Source of the DNA: FCB group bacterium
GTDB lineage: Bacteria; Zixibacteria; MSB-5A5; GN15; JAAZOE01
DNA: 36,280 bases
Assembly (NCBI GenBank): GCA_024231695.1
Contig: JAAEQF010000508.1
Location: 1-36,280, forward strand
Reading direction: 5' to 3'
Shown here: positions 16,326 to 24,379 of the stretch, piece after piece
Position numbering within the stretch: position 1 is the first letter of the stretch
How the letters are laid out: every line of letters begins with the position of its first letter
Made by a program: the position numbers and the translations under genes
Notes under the pieces: model-generated
What the model was told of the DNA's origin: nothing
Databases searched by the model: none
The model's input: only the letters and a program-made list of their open reading frames with translations

Positions 16326-17891
16326 TCAAACGGAACAGACTGTATTTTTACCCGAACCCTTGGCTCGATACATCGCCTGATCGACGGCGTTGACCAATTC
16401 CCCTTCGGTCAAACCATTTTCAGGGAAACTGCTGATACCAACCGATACGGTCACCTTGAGCTTGGGCATACCGTCGCCGCCGCCGAATTCGGCCGCCTCC
16501 ACCTCTTCCCGAATACGTTCGGCAATCCGCATGGTCTCCCGCTCAGCCGTGTTGGGCAGAATAATAATAAACTCTTCTCCCCCATAGCGACAAAGGATAT
16601 CGACGTCACGGACACAATGGCGTATAACTCCGATCAGCCCCACCAACACATGATTGCCGACCTCATGGCCGTAATTGTCATTGAATTTTTTAAACCAGTC
16701 AATATCAAGCATGATAAGCGACAGCGCCTGATCATAGCGCACCGCTCGCTTTTTCTCTTCCTTGATCTTCTCCGAGAAATAACGATAATTATGCACGCCG
16801 GTCAACTCGTCGATAATCGTCAATTCCTCGGTCTTCCGGTGCAGGATCGAATTCTCCAGAGCCATGGCCGCCGATCGCGCCAGTACCGCCAAAAAGCGTT
16901 CATCCTGATCGCTGAAAGCTCCCTTGCGCGGCGATTCCGCCGTCAAAAGCCCGGTCGTCTTGCCGTAGGTCACCATCGGCACCAGCATCACCGACTTTGC
17001 CGATTTGAGAAGCGGTTGATAATCGGTACGTCCCGTAATATTGACTACCCGGACCGGTTCGCCCTCGTGGGCTACTCGATAAGCCAATTCAAACGCTCCT
17101 CGCGAAACAGCCTTAAGCCTCGTTGCCTTTTGCCCCCCTATCAACCGGCCACGATAGATAAGATTCTCGCCCGGACCAACCAGCATTATTCCCAGCGCCG
17201 GGTAATCAAGAACCCTCTCCCCGATTTTCAAAATTTCATTGATGATCTGATCAAAATCAAGAATACCGGCCAGAGTACGGCTGTTGTCATAGACCATTTC
17301 CAGTTGGACCTGAATCTTCTCCAGTTCGCTGGTGCGCTTGTTGAGGGTATTGAACAGTTTCAGCAAACGACTTTCACTGCGGCGTATATGTTCGGCGACG
17401 TAATTGACCATAAAGGCAAGAAACCAGATCATGAACAGCCGCAGAAGAAGGTTGATCGGACTCACTGCTCCGACCGTATCGAGATTGACCATCACATAAG
17501 CAAAAGTCAAAACTCCGGAATAAATAAGTATCGACGACGAGGACATTATATAGGCCCCCAGCGATACCGACAGGAAATAATAAAGATAAAAATCGGACGC
17601 CAGACCCCCGGTATAACTGGTCAACAGAGCAAATAGAACCGTGTCCAAGGCAATGTTAACGAAATAATTGACCGAACCACCACCACCGCTACGACGACTA
17701 AGAACCAGCGACAGCGTTAAAAGCACTACCTGAACCGCCCCGATCAACAGAAGCGGAAGCAATCTGTTTTCCGGAATTGTCGCAAATATCAAATACGAAA
17801 CGATACCCGCAAGGATAACGGAGCGGGAAATCAGATGTAATGATTCCACGCGGGGTAGTATTGACCGTGCATCTCTGTGTAATATATTCAT
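16326..17891 (-). CDS. Membrane-bound GAF-GGDEF diguanylate cyclase
   Basis: 521 residues. The N-terminal 165 residues hold five or six hydrophobic segments (about 22-37, 43-65, 75-92, 98-117, 119-137, 147-165), resembling an MHYT/MASE-like sensor. A short coiled stretch (170-200) leads to a GAF domain (about 200-345) and a GGDEF domain (355-521). The active site is GGEEF (437-441) with LDIDWFKKFND before it, so catalysis is expected. RDVD (428-431) is the inhibitory I-site (RxxD) five residues upstream. It should make cyclic di-GMP in response to a membrane or GAF signal. It leads the minus-strand run toward the NagZ-like gene (gap about 31 bp). Confidence 0.92.
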   Translation of the reverse strand: MNILHRDARSILPRVESLHLISRSVILAGIVSYLIFATIPENRLLPLLLIGAVQVVLLTLSLVLSRRSGGGGSVNYFVNIALDTVLFALLTSYTGGLASDFYLYYFLSVSLGAYIMSSSSILIYSGVLTFAYVMVNLDTVGAVSPINLLLRLFMIWFLAFMVNYVAEHIRRSESRLLKLFNTLNKRTSELEKIQVQLEMVYDNSRTLAGILDFDQIINEILKIGERVLDYPALGIMLVGPGENLIYRGRLIGGQKATRLKAVSRGAFELAYRVAHEGEPVRVVNITGRTDYQPLLKSAKSVMLVPMVTYGKTTGLLTAESPRKGAFSDQDERFLAVLARSAAMALENSILHRKTEELTIIDELTGVHNYRYFSEKIKEEKKRAVRYDQALSLIMLDIDWFKKFNDNYGHEVGNHVLVGLIGVIRHCVRDVDILCRYGGEEFIIILPNTAERETMRIAERIREEVEAAEFGGGDGMPKLKVTVSVGISSFPENGLTEGELVNAVDQAMYRAKGSGKNTVCSV

Positions 17892-18215
17892 ATCCGTCCA
17901 TGCAACAACTGTTCACTTTGTTATCGGCCATCCGGCTGAAAATTTTAACCCCTTAAACCGTAATAAATTAAGTCAATTGTCGCGATAATACTTGTCGGCT
18001 TTCAAATCGACCTGCTCCAGACTTTTTCCGCGACCCCATTAGCAGTTTAAATCCAAACGACAAAACCGATTGGCCCGAAACCAATACCCCTGTTTTTTAA
18101 TTGCCAAATCACTCAAAGCATGCCTCTTTGGGAAGGAGATTATAGTTCAGTCAACGAAATCGAAACTTCTTTACCGAAAATCCGTAAATTGTAAACGGAT
18201 AAATGGGAGAAGGTC
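17892..18215. other. Divergent intergenic region, 324 bp
   Basis: Separates the diguanylate cyclase (minus) from the bactofilin-like gene (plus), so it should hold two promoters, though I could not read a convincing -35/-10 pair for either. A perfect dyad ATCCGT-N9-ACGGAT (18180-18200) lies just before the GAGAAGG ribosome binding site of the plus-strand gene and could be an operator or leader hairpin. No gene is seen. Confidence 0.5.
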
Positions 18216-19403
18216 ATGAGGATACGCCAAAATAATGCCGCTGGGTTCGCCCTGATGACACTGGCCTGCATAATGTGTCTGGCCTCTGTAGTATCGGCCA
18301 CCGTTTTCACCGACGGCAATCGCTATTTCGTCCCCGTCGGCGATACCATCAACGACGATGTCTTTGCCGGTGTCGAGGAAGGTGTTTTTGACGGTGTCAT
18401 CGCTCATGATCTGTTTATCGGAGCCAAAAAATATATCGTCTCCGGTGAAATCTTAGGTAACATAAATTCCGGTTCACAGTTTGCCACCATCAGAGGACAA
18501 ATCGGCAATTCGGCCCGGGTATTCGCTCAGAATATCATCATCGACGGCACTATCGAAAACAACCTGCTCGGTTTTGGCGAGGTTATCGATTTATCCAATT
18601 CCAGCCGGATCGGAAACGATGTGGCTCTTTTTGGATCGGAAGTTTCCGTTTCCGGTGATATCGACGGAGACCTGCTGATTCATGGCGGTCAGATTATCAT
18701 TTCCGGTAAAATCGAAGGCGATGTTGAACTCGAGGGCCGACGCATTTCCATCGTGGCCCCGGCGGAAATCACAGGCGACATCAGCTACAAGAGCCGGGAC
18801 AAGATCAAAATCGACGACGACGTCATCCTTCATGGCGAAGTGGATTGGGATAAAATCAAGGACGAGGAAGATGATACCACCCCGATCAACTGGCTCTTAA
18901 AAATAGTCCTGTTTTTATGCGCCCTAATCACCGGCCTGATCCTCCTGCCGCTGTGCAGTCATCACACCAAAATCGCCGCCGCGCAGATTATCGAAAAACC
19001 GGTGGTTTGTATCGGCGTCGGCTTCATTGCCATCTGTATTGCCCCGGTCGCTTTTGTTATTCTGGCCGTAACCGTCATAGGTGCTCCCGCAGCCATCATT
19101 TTGCTATTTGCCTTTACGATCTTTTTCTATATCGCCAAAATCTATGTGGCCATCGCCTTGGGCCGCCTGACCATCCGCGCTTTCCGTAAAGGCGCCGATC
19201 CCAAGAATGGCTGGTCGATGATCCTCGGGCTGATTATCCTGATGATCCTGTTTTCTCTGCCGACCATCGGTTGGATACTTTATTTCGCGACTGTGTTCTT
19301 TGGCATCGGAGCCATTTTGATCGGTATCAAAAGATGCCGCGAAATGGCCCTCTCCGCCATCGATTCACCTTGCGACCCCAACAACGACAAACCGATAGCG
19401 TAG
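18216..19403 (+). CDS. Bactofilin-like beta-helix membrane protein
   Basis: 395 residues. GAGAAGG precedes the ATG at good spacing. A signal peptide or membrane anchor (residues 8-28) is followed by a polymer-forming-cytoskeletal-like right-handed beta-helix (about 55-210). Its short turns are spaced about 17-20 residues apart, in units such as GEILGNINSGS, GQIGNSARVFAQ, GDIDGDLLIHGG, GKIEGDVELEG and AEITGDISY. Four hydrophobic segments end the protein (about 224-244, 263-283, 287-312, 333-372). Bactofilins polymerise through this helix; members with signal and membrane parts place it outside the cytoplasmic membrane. A role in envelope organisation is inferred. It is transcribed divergently from the diguanylate cyclase. 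Confidence 0.82.
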   Translation: MRIRQNNAAGFALMTLACIMCLASVVSATVFTDGNRYFVPVGDTINDDVFAGVEEGVFDGVIAHDLFIGAKKYIVSGEILGNINSGSQFATIRGQIGNSARVFAQNIIIDGTIENNLLGFGEVIDLSNSSRIGNDVALFGSEVSVSGDIDGDLLIHGGQIIISGKIEGDVELEGRRISIVAPAEITGDISYKSRDKIKIDDDVILHGEVDWDKIKDEEDDTTPINWLLKIVLFLCALITGLILLPLCSHHTKIAAAQIIEKPVVCIGVGFIAICIAPVAFVILAVTVIGAPAAIILLFAFTIFFYIAKIYVAIALGRLTIRAFRKGADPKNGWSMILGLIILMILFSLPTIGWILYFATVFFGIGAILIGIKRCREMALSAIDSPCDPNNDKPIA

Positions 19404-19422
19404 TTTTTTAAGACTCAAGTAA

Positions 19423-19464
19423 GGCGGAAGTCCCCAACTTCCGCCACAGGCTCGCCTGTTTTTT
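19423..19464 (+). terminator. Tandem hairpins with T-run after the bactofilin-like gene
   Basis: GGCGGAAGT-CCCCA-ACTTCCGCC (19423-19445) is a perfect 9-bp stem. It is followed at once by ACAGG-CTCG-CCTGT and TTTTT (19446-19464). The second hairpin with its T-run could terminate transcription from the plus-strand gene ending at 19403. The hairpins also resemble the REP-like modules nearby. Confidence 0.55.
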
Positions 19465-19691
19465 CACTGTCGTGTGGATGACCAAAGCAATTGGGTGCCC
19501 CACAGCTTGCTGTGGGATTTTGCCCACAAGCACCGTCGTCATTGCGAGGGAGACCGTCCGATAGGGCGGGCGACCGTGGCAATCTCAATCCTTCATACAC
19601 ATATCTTAACACGATAAGCGAGATAGCATAAGCGATCGAGCAGAGAAACGGGCTCCGCCTGTCCGCGCCGTCAGGAATCCCTTCCTGACGG

Positions 19692-19724
19692 TTTTGTGGT
19701 TGGCGTACGTCCTCGTGCGCCAAC
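19692..19724. repeat. REP-like hairpin repeat, copy 2 (33 nt)
   Basis: Identical over 33 bases to the reverse complement of 241-273. The core begins GTTGGCG and ends GCGCCAAC. It lies next to the CCGTCAGGAA stem, inside the repeat block. Confidence 0.85.
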
Positions 19725-19988
19725 TCACGTTACCCTACACAGAATATAGTCGCCCACAGCTTGCTGCGGGGTGGCGAGGCCACTCTTTGACTGTCGTCAG
19801 TATGATCAAAGTCCGCTTTGCGGGCGAAGCCCGCCAAAAACAGACTCCACCCGTCCACGCGACAGCGAAAGTCAGTGGGCATTTCTTCAACGAAGTGTCT
19901 CGTGAGCTTGAGGTTCGCGACGAATATGACAAAGACAAAAGAATCGCGATAAAGCTTAGAGCATATGGAAGGCTTCTTGGATCGGTGT

Positions 19989-20020
19989 GTGGCCCACCCC
20001 GTCGGGGTGGGTTCCTGCCT
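19989..20020. repeat. REP-like module 3 hairpin, copy 2
   Basis: Perfect stem CCCACCCC-GTC-GGGGTGGG (19993-20011) with flanks GTGGC and TTCCTGCCT shared with 381-412. Its last two bases are part of the TAG stop codon of the gamma-glutamyltransferase gene. Confidence 0.8.
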
Positions 20021-21719
20021 AAAAACCCGAGACGTGGCCGCCGGGTTGGCGAGGATCAGCGGCACCGATCATAAAGGCCCCGTCCGGAGAAAAACCAACA
20101 GCCATCACTTCGGAGTAACGACTCCGTTCCTGCACGTCATGGCCCATGCTGATCAATTTCTGGATGGTATTGATATCATAGCCGCCCTGCTCCAAATAAA
20201 GTTTGTCCGGCAGCCATTGATGATGAAAACGAGGGACAGAAACCGCTTCGCCGATAGTCAGGTCAAACAGATGATAATTGATAATGGTCTGAGCCACGGC
20301 GGTAATAATTTTCGATCCGCCCGGCGAGCCAAGAGCCATATACGGTTGTCCCGATTGGAAAATGATCGTCGGCGACATTGACGACAGCATCCGCTTGCCG
20401 CCCTCGATCTTGTTGGCCTCGCCGCCGATCAGCCCGAACGAATTGGGGACTCCTGGCGCGGCCGAAAAATCATCCATCTCGTTATTGAGCAAAAAACCGC
20501 AACCGGGGACGACTGCTTTGGAGCCGAAAGTGCGGTTGATAGTATAGGTCAGCGAAACGATATTACCGGCGGCATCGGCAGTCACCAGATGAGTCGTCTG
20601 ATCCGATTCCCCATGACCGCGCGGCAAACCGGGCAGGATATCGGCCGAGGGCGTAGCCTGGTTGGGATCGATCGACTCGACCCGGGAAGCGATATAGGCC
20701 CGGTCCAAAAGGCCTTCGGTCAAATCCTCGGTGAAATCCGGGTCGCCCGGGTATTGGGAACGATCGGCATAAGCCCGGCGTGAAGCCTCGGCAAACAGAT
20801 GCATGTACTGGGGTGCCTCGGGTGTGTACCGTTCGAGTTCGAACTGTTCCAGCATCTTCAGGATCTGGCCCATAACGATTCCGCCCGATGATGGCAGACC
20901 AGCGCAATGAATATCCAGATTGCGATAACCAAAAACGACCGGTTCCCGCCAAACGGGGAAATACGAAGCCAGATCATCCATGCTGATCAAACCGCCGTTG
21001 TCGGCGCAATAATCGACTATTCTCTGAGCCGTTTCACCCAGATAAAAACCGTCGCGGCCATCGGTTTCGACAGCAATCAGGGTGGAACCGAGATCGGATT
21101 GCAGCAGTCGATCACCGGCCTGGGGGGCTTTGCCACCGGGGAAAAAGATCGCCGCGGTTGCCGGATACGTGTGCAGTTCTTCGCTGTATTCGACCAGCTT
21201 ATCCGCCAGCGGTGCGCTTATAAAAAAGCCTGTATCGGCCAGCAATCGGGCCGGCTGAACATTATCCCGCCAGGCTTTCGACCCGAAGCGGCGATTTAGT
21301 TCATACAGTCCGGCCACCGTTCCCGGCGTTCCGGCCGAAGACGGTCCCCAAAGCGCGCGCTGATGATCGACCTCGCCGTCGGCTTTGATATACATGTCGG
21401 TCGTGGCCGCGGCCGGAGCCGTTTCGCGGAAATCGAGATAATATACTTTTTGAGAATCGGCCAGATAAATCAGCGCAAATCCACCGCCGCCGATATTCCC
21501 CGCCTGCGGATAGGTCACGGCCAGAGCCAGGGCCGTGGCACAGGCGGCATCAATCGCGTTTCCACCGCCTTTGAGAGCATTCACTCCTATTTCCGAAGCG
21601 ATCTTATCCGACGAGACGACCACGCCATTGCGATAAACCTTATCCGACTGAATGGTACTGCAGGAATTGATCGCCAGAAGGGCGGGAATAAGCAAAGATA
21701 TAAGAATGAAATTACGCAT
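20019..21719 (-). CDS. ggt: Gamma-glutamyltransferase
   Basis: 566 residues, normal for the family. The N-terminus is hydrophobic with a lipobox-like AINSC (Cys20), so the enzyme is probably exported and lipid-anchored. The family core is intact: GGNAIDAACATALALAV, GGGGFALIY, FRETAP, the large-subunit end, then DQTTHLVTADAAGNIVSL. Self-cleavage is expected between Gln374 and Thr375, making Thr375 the nucleophile. MLSSMSPTI and GSPGGSKIITAV form the substrate site, and the end GAADPRQPGGHVSGF is complete. The enzyme cleaves gamma-glutamyl bonds, as in glutathione. GAGG lies 8 nt before the ATG. A REP-like element touches the stop codon, and a terminator from the upstream gene precedes it, so it is probably transcribed alone. 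Confidence 0.94.
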   Translation of the reverse strand: MRNFILISLLIPALLAINSCSTIQSDKVYRNGVVVSSDKIASEIGVNALKGGGNAIDAACATALALAVTYPQAGNIGGGGFALIYLADSQKVYYLDFRETAPAAATTDMYIKADGEVDHQRALWGPSSAGTPGTVAGLYELNRRFGSKAWRDNVQPARLLADTGFFISAPLADKLVEYSEELHTYPATAAIFFPGGKAPQAGDRLLQSDLGSTLIAVETDGRDGFYLGETAQRIVDYCADNGGLISMDDLASYFPVWREPVVFGYRNLDIHCAGLPSSGGIVMGQILKMLEQFELERYTPEAPQYMHLFAEASRRAYADRSQYPGDPDFTEDLTEGLLDRAYIASRVESIDPNQATPSADILPGLPRGHGESDQTTHLVTADAAGNIVSLTYTINRTFGSKAVVPGCGFLLNNEMDDFSAAPGVPNSFGLIGGEANKIEGGKRMLSSMSPTIIFQSGQPYMALGSPGGSKIITAVAQTIINYHLFDLTIGEAVSVPRFHHQWLPDKLYLEQGGYDINTIQKLISMGHDVQERSRYSEVMAVGFSPDGAFMIGAADPRQPGGHVSGF

Positions 21720-21785
21720 GATCCAGACCTCAAACTCGACAAAATACAGAAAGGATTTTACCGTCTTATCTCGATATGCAAAAAA

Positions 21786-21810
21786 AAAGCCCGCCGCAAA
21801 GACGGGCTTT
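21786..21810 (-). terminator. Rho-independent terminator of the GH35-like gene
   Basis: On the minus strand AAAGCCCG-N9-CGGGCTTT is followed by a T-run continuing past the stem. It begins 14 nt after the stop of the gene ending at 21825. Confidence 0.85.
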
Positions 21811-21824
21811 GTACCTTATAACCG

Positions 21825-24020
21825 TTACCCCTTCTTGATCAAAAAGATCTTTCCGTCGGGGAATTCAATGTCCATTTCGATACCACTTTTCAATTCATCA
21901 ACCGATGTTCTGATCGGTTCGGGTTTGATCTCTTCGCTCTCCTCGGCAAACTGATCAAACAGTTTGATCTTGGTACCCTTGAAACCGATGGCCCGCAAAT
22001 CAACTTTAAGCATGATTTTCTTGGACCTGATATCAGTGGCGTCACCCAACTCACCGGCGGGTGGAGCCAGAATGAAAAGGACATACACCTTTTCGCTCTT
22101 CTGGATGATCACTTCGACATTGGGATCGGAGGTATAAACCGGCGAGGTCAGTTTGGCCTCTTTCAAAATAGATTCCAGATGCAGAAGCTTGTGAAAATCT
22201 CCTCCGGAAGCCAAATCAAAAGAGAAGAAAAATACTCGGCCCTTAAATCGATTGGAAACGACGCCGACTGCTTTCTTCTTGGAAATGGCCAGTTTCGATA
22301 TCTTGGGATCAGTTGTTCGGATAGTACCGTACAAATGGGAAGTGAATGTTAAATTCCGGCCATATTCAATTTCGCCGATTCCGGCAGCAGCGGTCGTTTT
22401 CAGATGCAGTTTTTTCGACAGGGTGGTGTTTTCCCGCCCGGTTTCATCATAGCGCGGCATCAGACCAGCCAAAATAATATTGACACCCTTTTCGGCCAGG
22501 GCGATGATATTTTCCTGAGCCTCGCCCGACATAATTTCGGCCACCGGCATATAAATCGTTTTGAATTTCTCCAGACGCTCGGGCTTATCGATATCACCCA
22601 CGCCGTGATTAATACGCAAACGACCCAAATCGCGGCAAACGCCATTGAATGTATCATCCAGCAGGCGGCTGCTGTAGCCCAGCTTGCTGGTTTTCGGCAT
22701 TGAGCTCAACCATTGATAGGGACGATAAAAAGCGGCAGCCAGTTGATCCTCGGCCTCCAGCTGATTAACCTCCATTTGCGGAATAGCTATATTTAACCGT
22801 TTTACAATCTCGAAACCGGTTCCGATAGTGCCGTCATGGTCCACCGGAGCTCCATACCAATGATCGCGATTGATAAACATGTAATGATTGAGCCCTTTGA
22901 AACCGCCGGCCAATCCGGCCGCAACAAAGAAACGGCGGCGTCCATCGGTTATCGGGAACATCATTTCCGATTCCCGCCGATCTGTGGTCGTGTTACCCGA
23001 AATAAATGAAGGGGACCAGGCAAAATCGGTCATGGTCCTCATATAACGAGCCTTTTGCATCAGATCAAAAGCGGTGCCGTCCGGAAAAGCTGAAGCGCCC
23101 ATCAAATGCTCGGCCTCGTCTTCGGTGGATAGAGCAAATGCTGGAAGCGGCCTTTGAGGAGCAAAATAAAGTGACCGGAAAAAGAGAGGCATCACCGTGT
23201 ATGATTTGAACAATTCCTCCAGCCCGTGTAAAAATACGGTCAAGTACTGTTCCTTAAAACGAAACCAGTCAAAAACCTTCGGCAAATCCTTGAGATCAAC
23301 ACCGGAAAAATCGCGCGGCGGCTCGACGTCGCCAAAGCTCTTGTTCTTTGAGCGGTAAACCGCATTGAGTTGTTTGATCTCACCGTATCGAGTTTCTAAA
23401 TACGATGGATACAAAGTTCCAATTACATAATCATTGTAATCGGCTTCACCAGGACCGGTGTGGCGACAGAACGAGGTCTCATAATCAAACTCAACCAGAA
23501 AGATCGGTCCTCGGGGATGAATGTAATTCTTGGTTGTTTCGATCAGGGTTTTGAAGTAGTTCTTCAGAAAATGCTGAAAATGCGGATGAAGATAACTAAC
23601 CAGCTTGCCACCAGAAACCCCACTCATCTCATCGAGAGAAACTGTATTCCCTTGAGCATCCCGAGCCAGAAGAGATTCATCGTTGAGAACAAAATCGGGG
23701 ATACCGCCATTGATCCATTGTCCGGCAATCCATGGCCCCGGTCGCATGATTATTTTAAAACCGAATTCTCGGGCCAACTCGAGAAAAACGATCAAATCCT
23801 TGCGAGAATCCTGAAAACCGTTAAAATCTATGTCTTTGTTCTTGTCCTGATGAAGATTCCAGGGCACGGCAGTGGAAATTATCCTGAAGCCGGCTCGTTT
23901 GATCCTCTCAAAACAAACAGACCAGTAACGTTTGTCAATCCGGAAATAATGCATTTCAACCGAAAACGGATAGTAAATATCCTTTCCGATCGACAATCGA
24001 TTTTGATCAACACCTAACAT
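21825..24020 (-). CDS. GH35-like (clan GH-A) beta-galactosidase-family protein with altered catalytic motif
   Basis: 731 residues from the ATG at 24020, which has AAGGGG 5 nt upstream. A longer frame would need a TTG at 24086 with no ribosome binding site. The N-terminal barrel is GH35-like: PFSVEMHYFRIDKRYW, FERIKRAGFRIISTAVPWNL, FLELAREFGFKIIMRPGPW, NGGIPDFVL. The acid/base region, normally VENEYG, reads VEFDYE (176-181): Asn is Phe and the catalytic Glu is Asp. A nucleophile Glu is not obvious in the later part (AWSPSFISGN). GGFKGLNHYMFINRD matches the substrate-side strand. No signal peptide is visible, so it looks cytoplasmic. Either an unusual hydrolase or a non-catalytic binder. A TATAAT box lies about 50 nt upstream. 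Confidence 0.75.
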   Translation of the reverse strand: MLGVDQNRLSIGKDIYYPFSVEMHYFRIDKRYWSVCFERIKRAGFRIISTAVPWNLHQDKNKDIDFNGFQDSRKDLIVFLELAREFGFKIIMRPGPWIAGQWINGGIPDFVLNDESLLARDAQGNTVSLDEMSGVSGGKLVSYLHPHFQHFLKNYFKTLIETTKNYIHPRGPIFLVEFDYETSFCRHTGPGEADYNDYVIGTLYPSYLETRYGEIKQLNAVYRSKNKSFGDVEPPRDFSGVDLKDLPKVFDWFRFKEQYLTVFLHGLEELFKSYTVMPLFFRSLYFAPQRPLPAFALSTEDEAEHLMGASAFPDGTAFDLMQKARYMRTMTDFAWSPSFISGNTTTDRRESEMMFPITDGRRRFFVAAGLAGGFKGLNHYMFINRDHWYGAPVDHDGTIGTGFEIVKRLNIAIPQMEVNQLEAEDQLAAAFYRPYQWLSSMPKTSKLGYSSRLLDDTFNGVCRDLGRLRINHGVGDIDKPERLEKFKTIYMPVAEIMSGEAQENIIALAEKGVNIILAGLMPRYDETGRENTTLSKKLHLKTTAAAGIGEIEYGRNLTFTSHLYGTIRTTDPKISKLAISKKKAVGVVSNRFKGRVFFFSFDLASGGDFHKLLHLESILKEAKLTSPVYTSDPNVEVIIQKSEKVYVLFILAPPAGELGDATDIRSKKIMLKVDLRAIGFKGTKIKLFDQFAEESEEIKPEPIRTSVDELKSGIEMDIEFPDGKIFLIKKG

Positions 24021-24086
24021 ATAACCCCTTGTATATAAAGGATTTGTAAAATTATCGTACAATCCGCCATTATAAAATCTTAACAA

Positions 24087-24379
24087 ATCCGGGGGTAGAA
24101 GTCAACCAAATAATATTTTCAAACCCACAAAGATCCTCTCTCCAATTACCAACACAAAAACAGAGCCCACAAGTTATTGCGTTACATATAGTTATACCGC
24201 ATTAAAATATTTCTATAATAATCCGTAGGTGAAATTAATTTCGACTCTACCATAGTTGCTTTCAATTAAAGGGATTACCGTAACGATTTGCTATCATAAC
24301 GAAAACTTGAATAATCTACTACTGAATAATAGCTTATGATAGAAGGAATAATGATGATTGTCATCGGCAGTCGAGCAGA
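24087..24379. other. AT-rich intergenic region, 293 bp
   Basis: No gene or clear terminator is seen. An inverted repeat CTATCATAA ... TTATGATAG (24291-24299 and 24334-24342) could fold, but its 34-nt spacing makes this uncertain. The upstream signals of the GH35-like gene lie just before this stretch (about 24030-24086). Confidence 0.4.

Larger units (their letters stand above)
19404..20018. repeat. Gene-free block of palindromic repeats
   Basis: 615 bp with no credible gene but many hairpins: CCCACAGC-TT-GCTGTGGG (19499-19516), its one-mismatch copy at 19753-19770, CCGTCAGGAA-N4-TTCCTGACGG (19668-19691) and GCGGGC-GAA-GCCCGC (19820-19834). Module 2 (19618-19663) matches 312-356. A stretch at 19537-19590, starting GTCATTGCGAG and ending GTGGCAATCTC, resembles an intergenic repeat seen in many unrelated bacterial genomes. 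Open frames across it on both strands are made of these repeats and are not called. Confidence 0.8.

Noticed and set aside
16617-17636. A 339-codon open frame on the plus strand
   Set aside because: Antisense to the diguanylate cyclase, whose GAF and GGDEF motifs are unambiguous.
19404-20018. Possible CRISPR array
   Set aside because: Repeats are palindromic, of different kinds and irregularly spaced; no constant repeat-spacer unit and no cas gene.
19694-20074. Open frames on both strands in the repeat block
   Set aside because: They consist of palindromic repeat sequence and overlap the 3' end of ggt; no domain and no ribosome binding site.
24291-24342. Terminator or attachment site formed by CTATCATAA/TTATGATAG
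   Set aside because: The arms are AT-rich with a 34-nt loop and no T-run; too weak to call.
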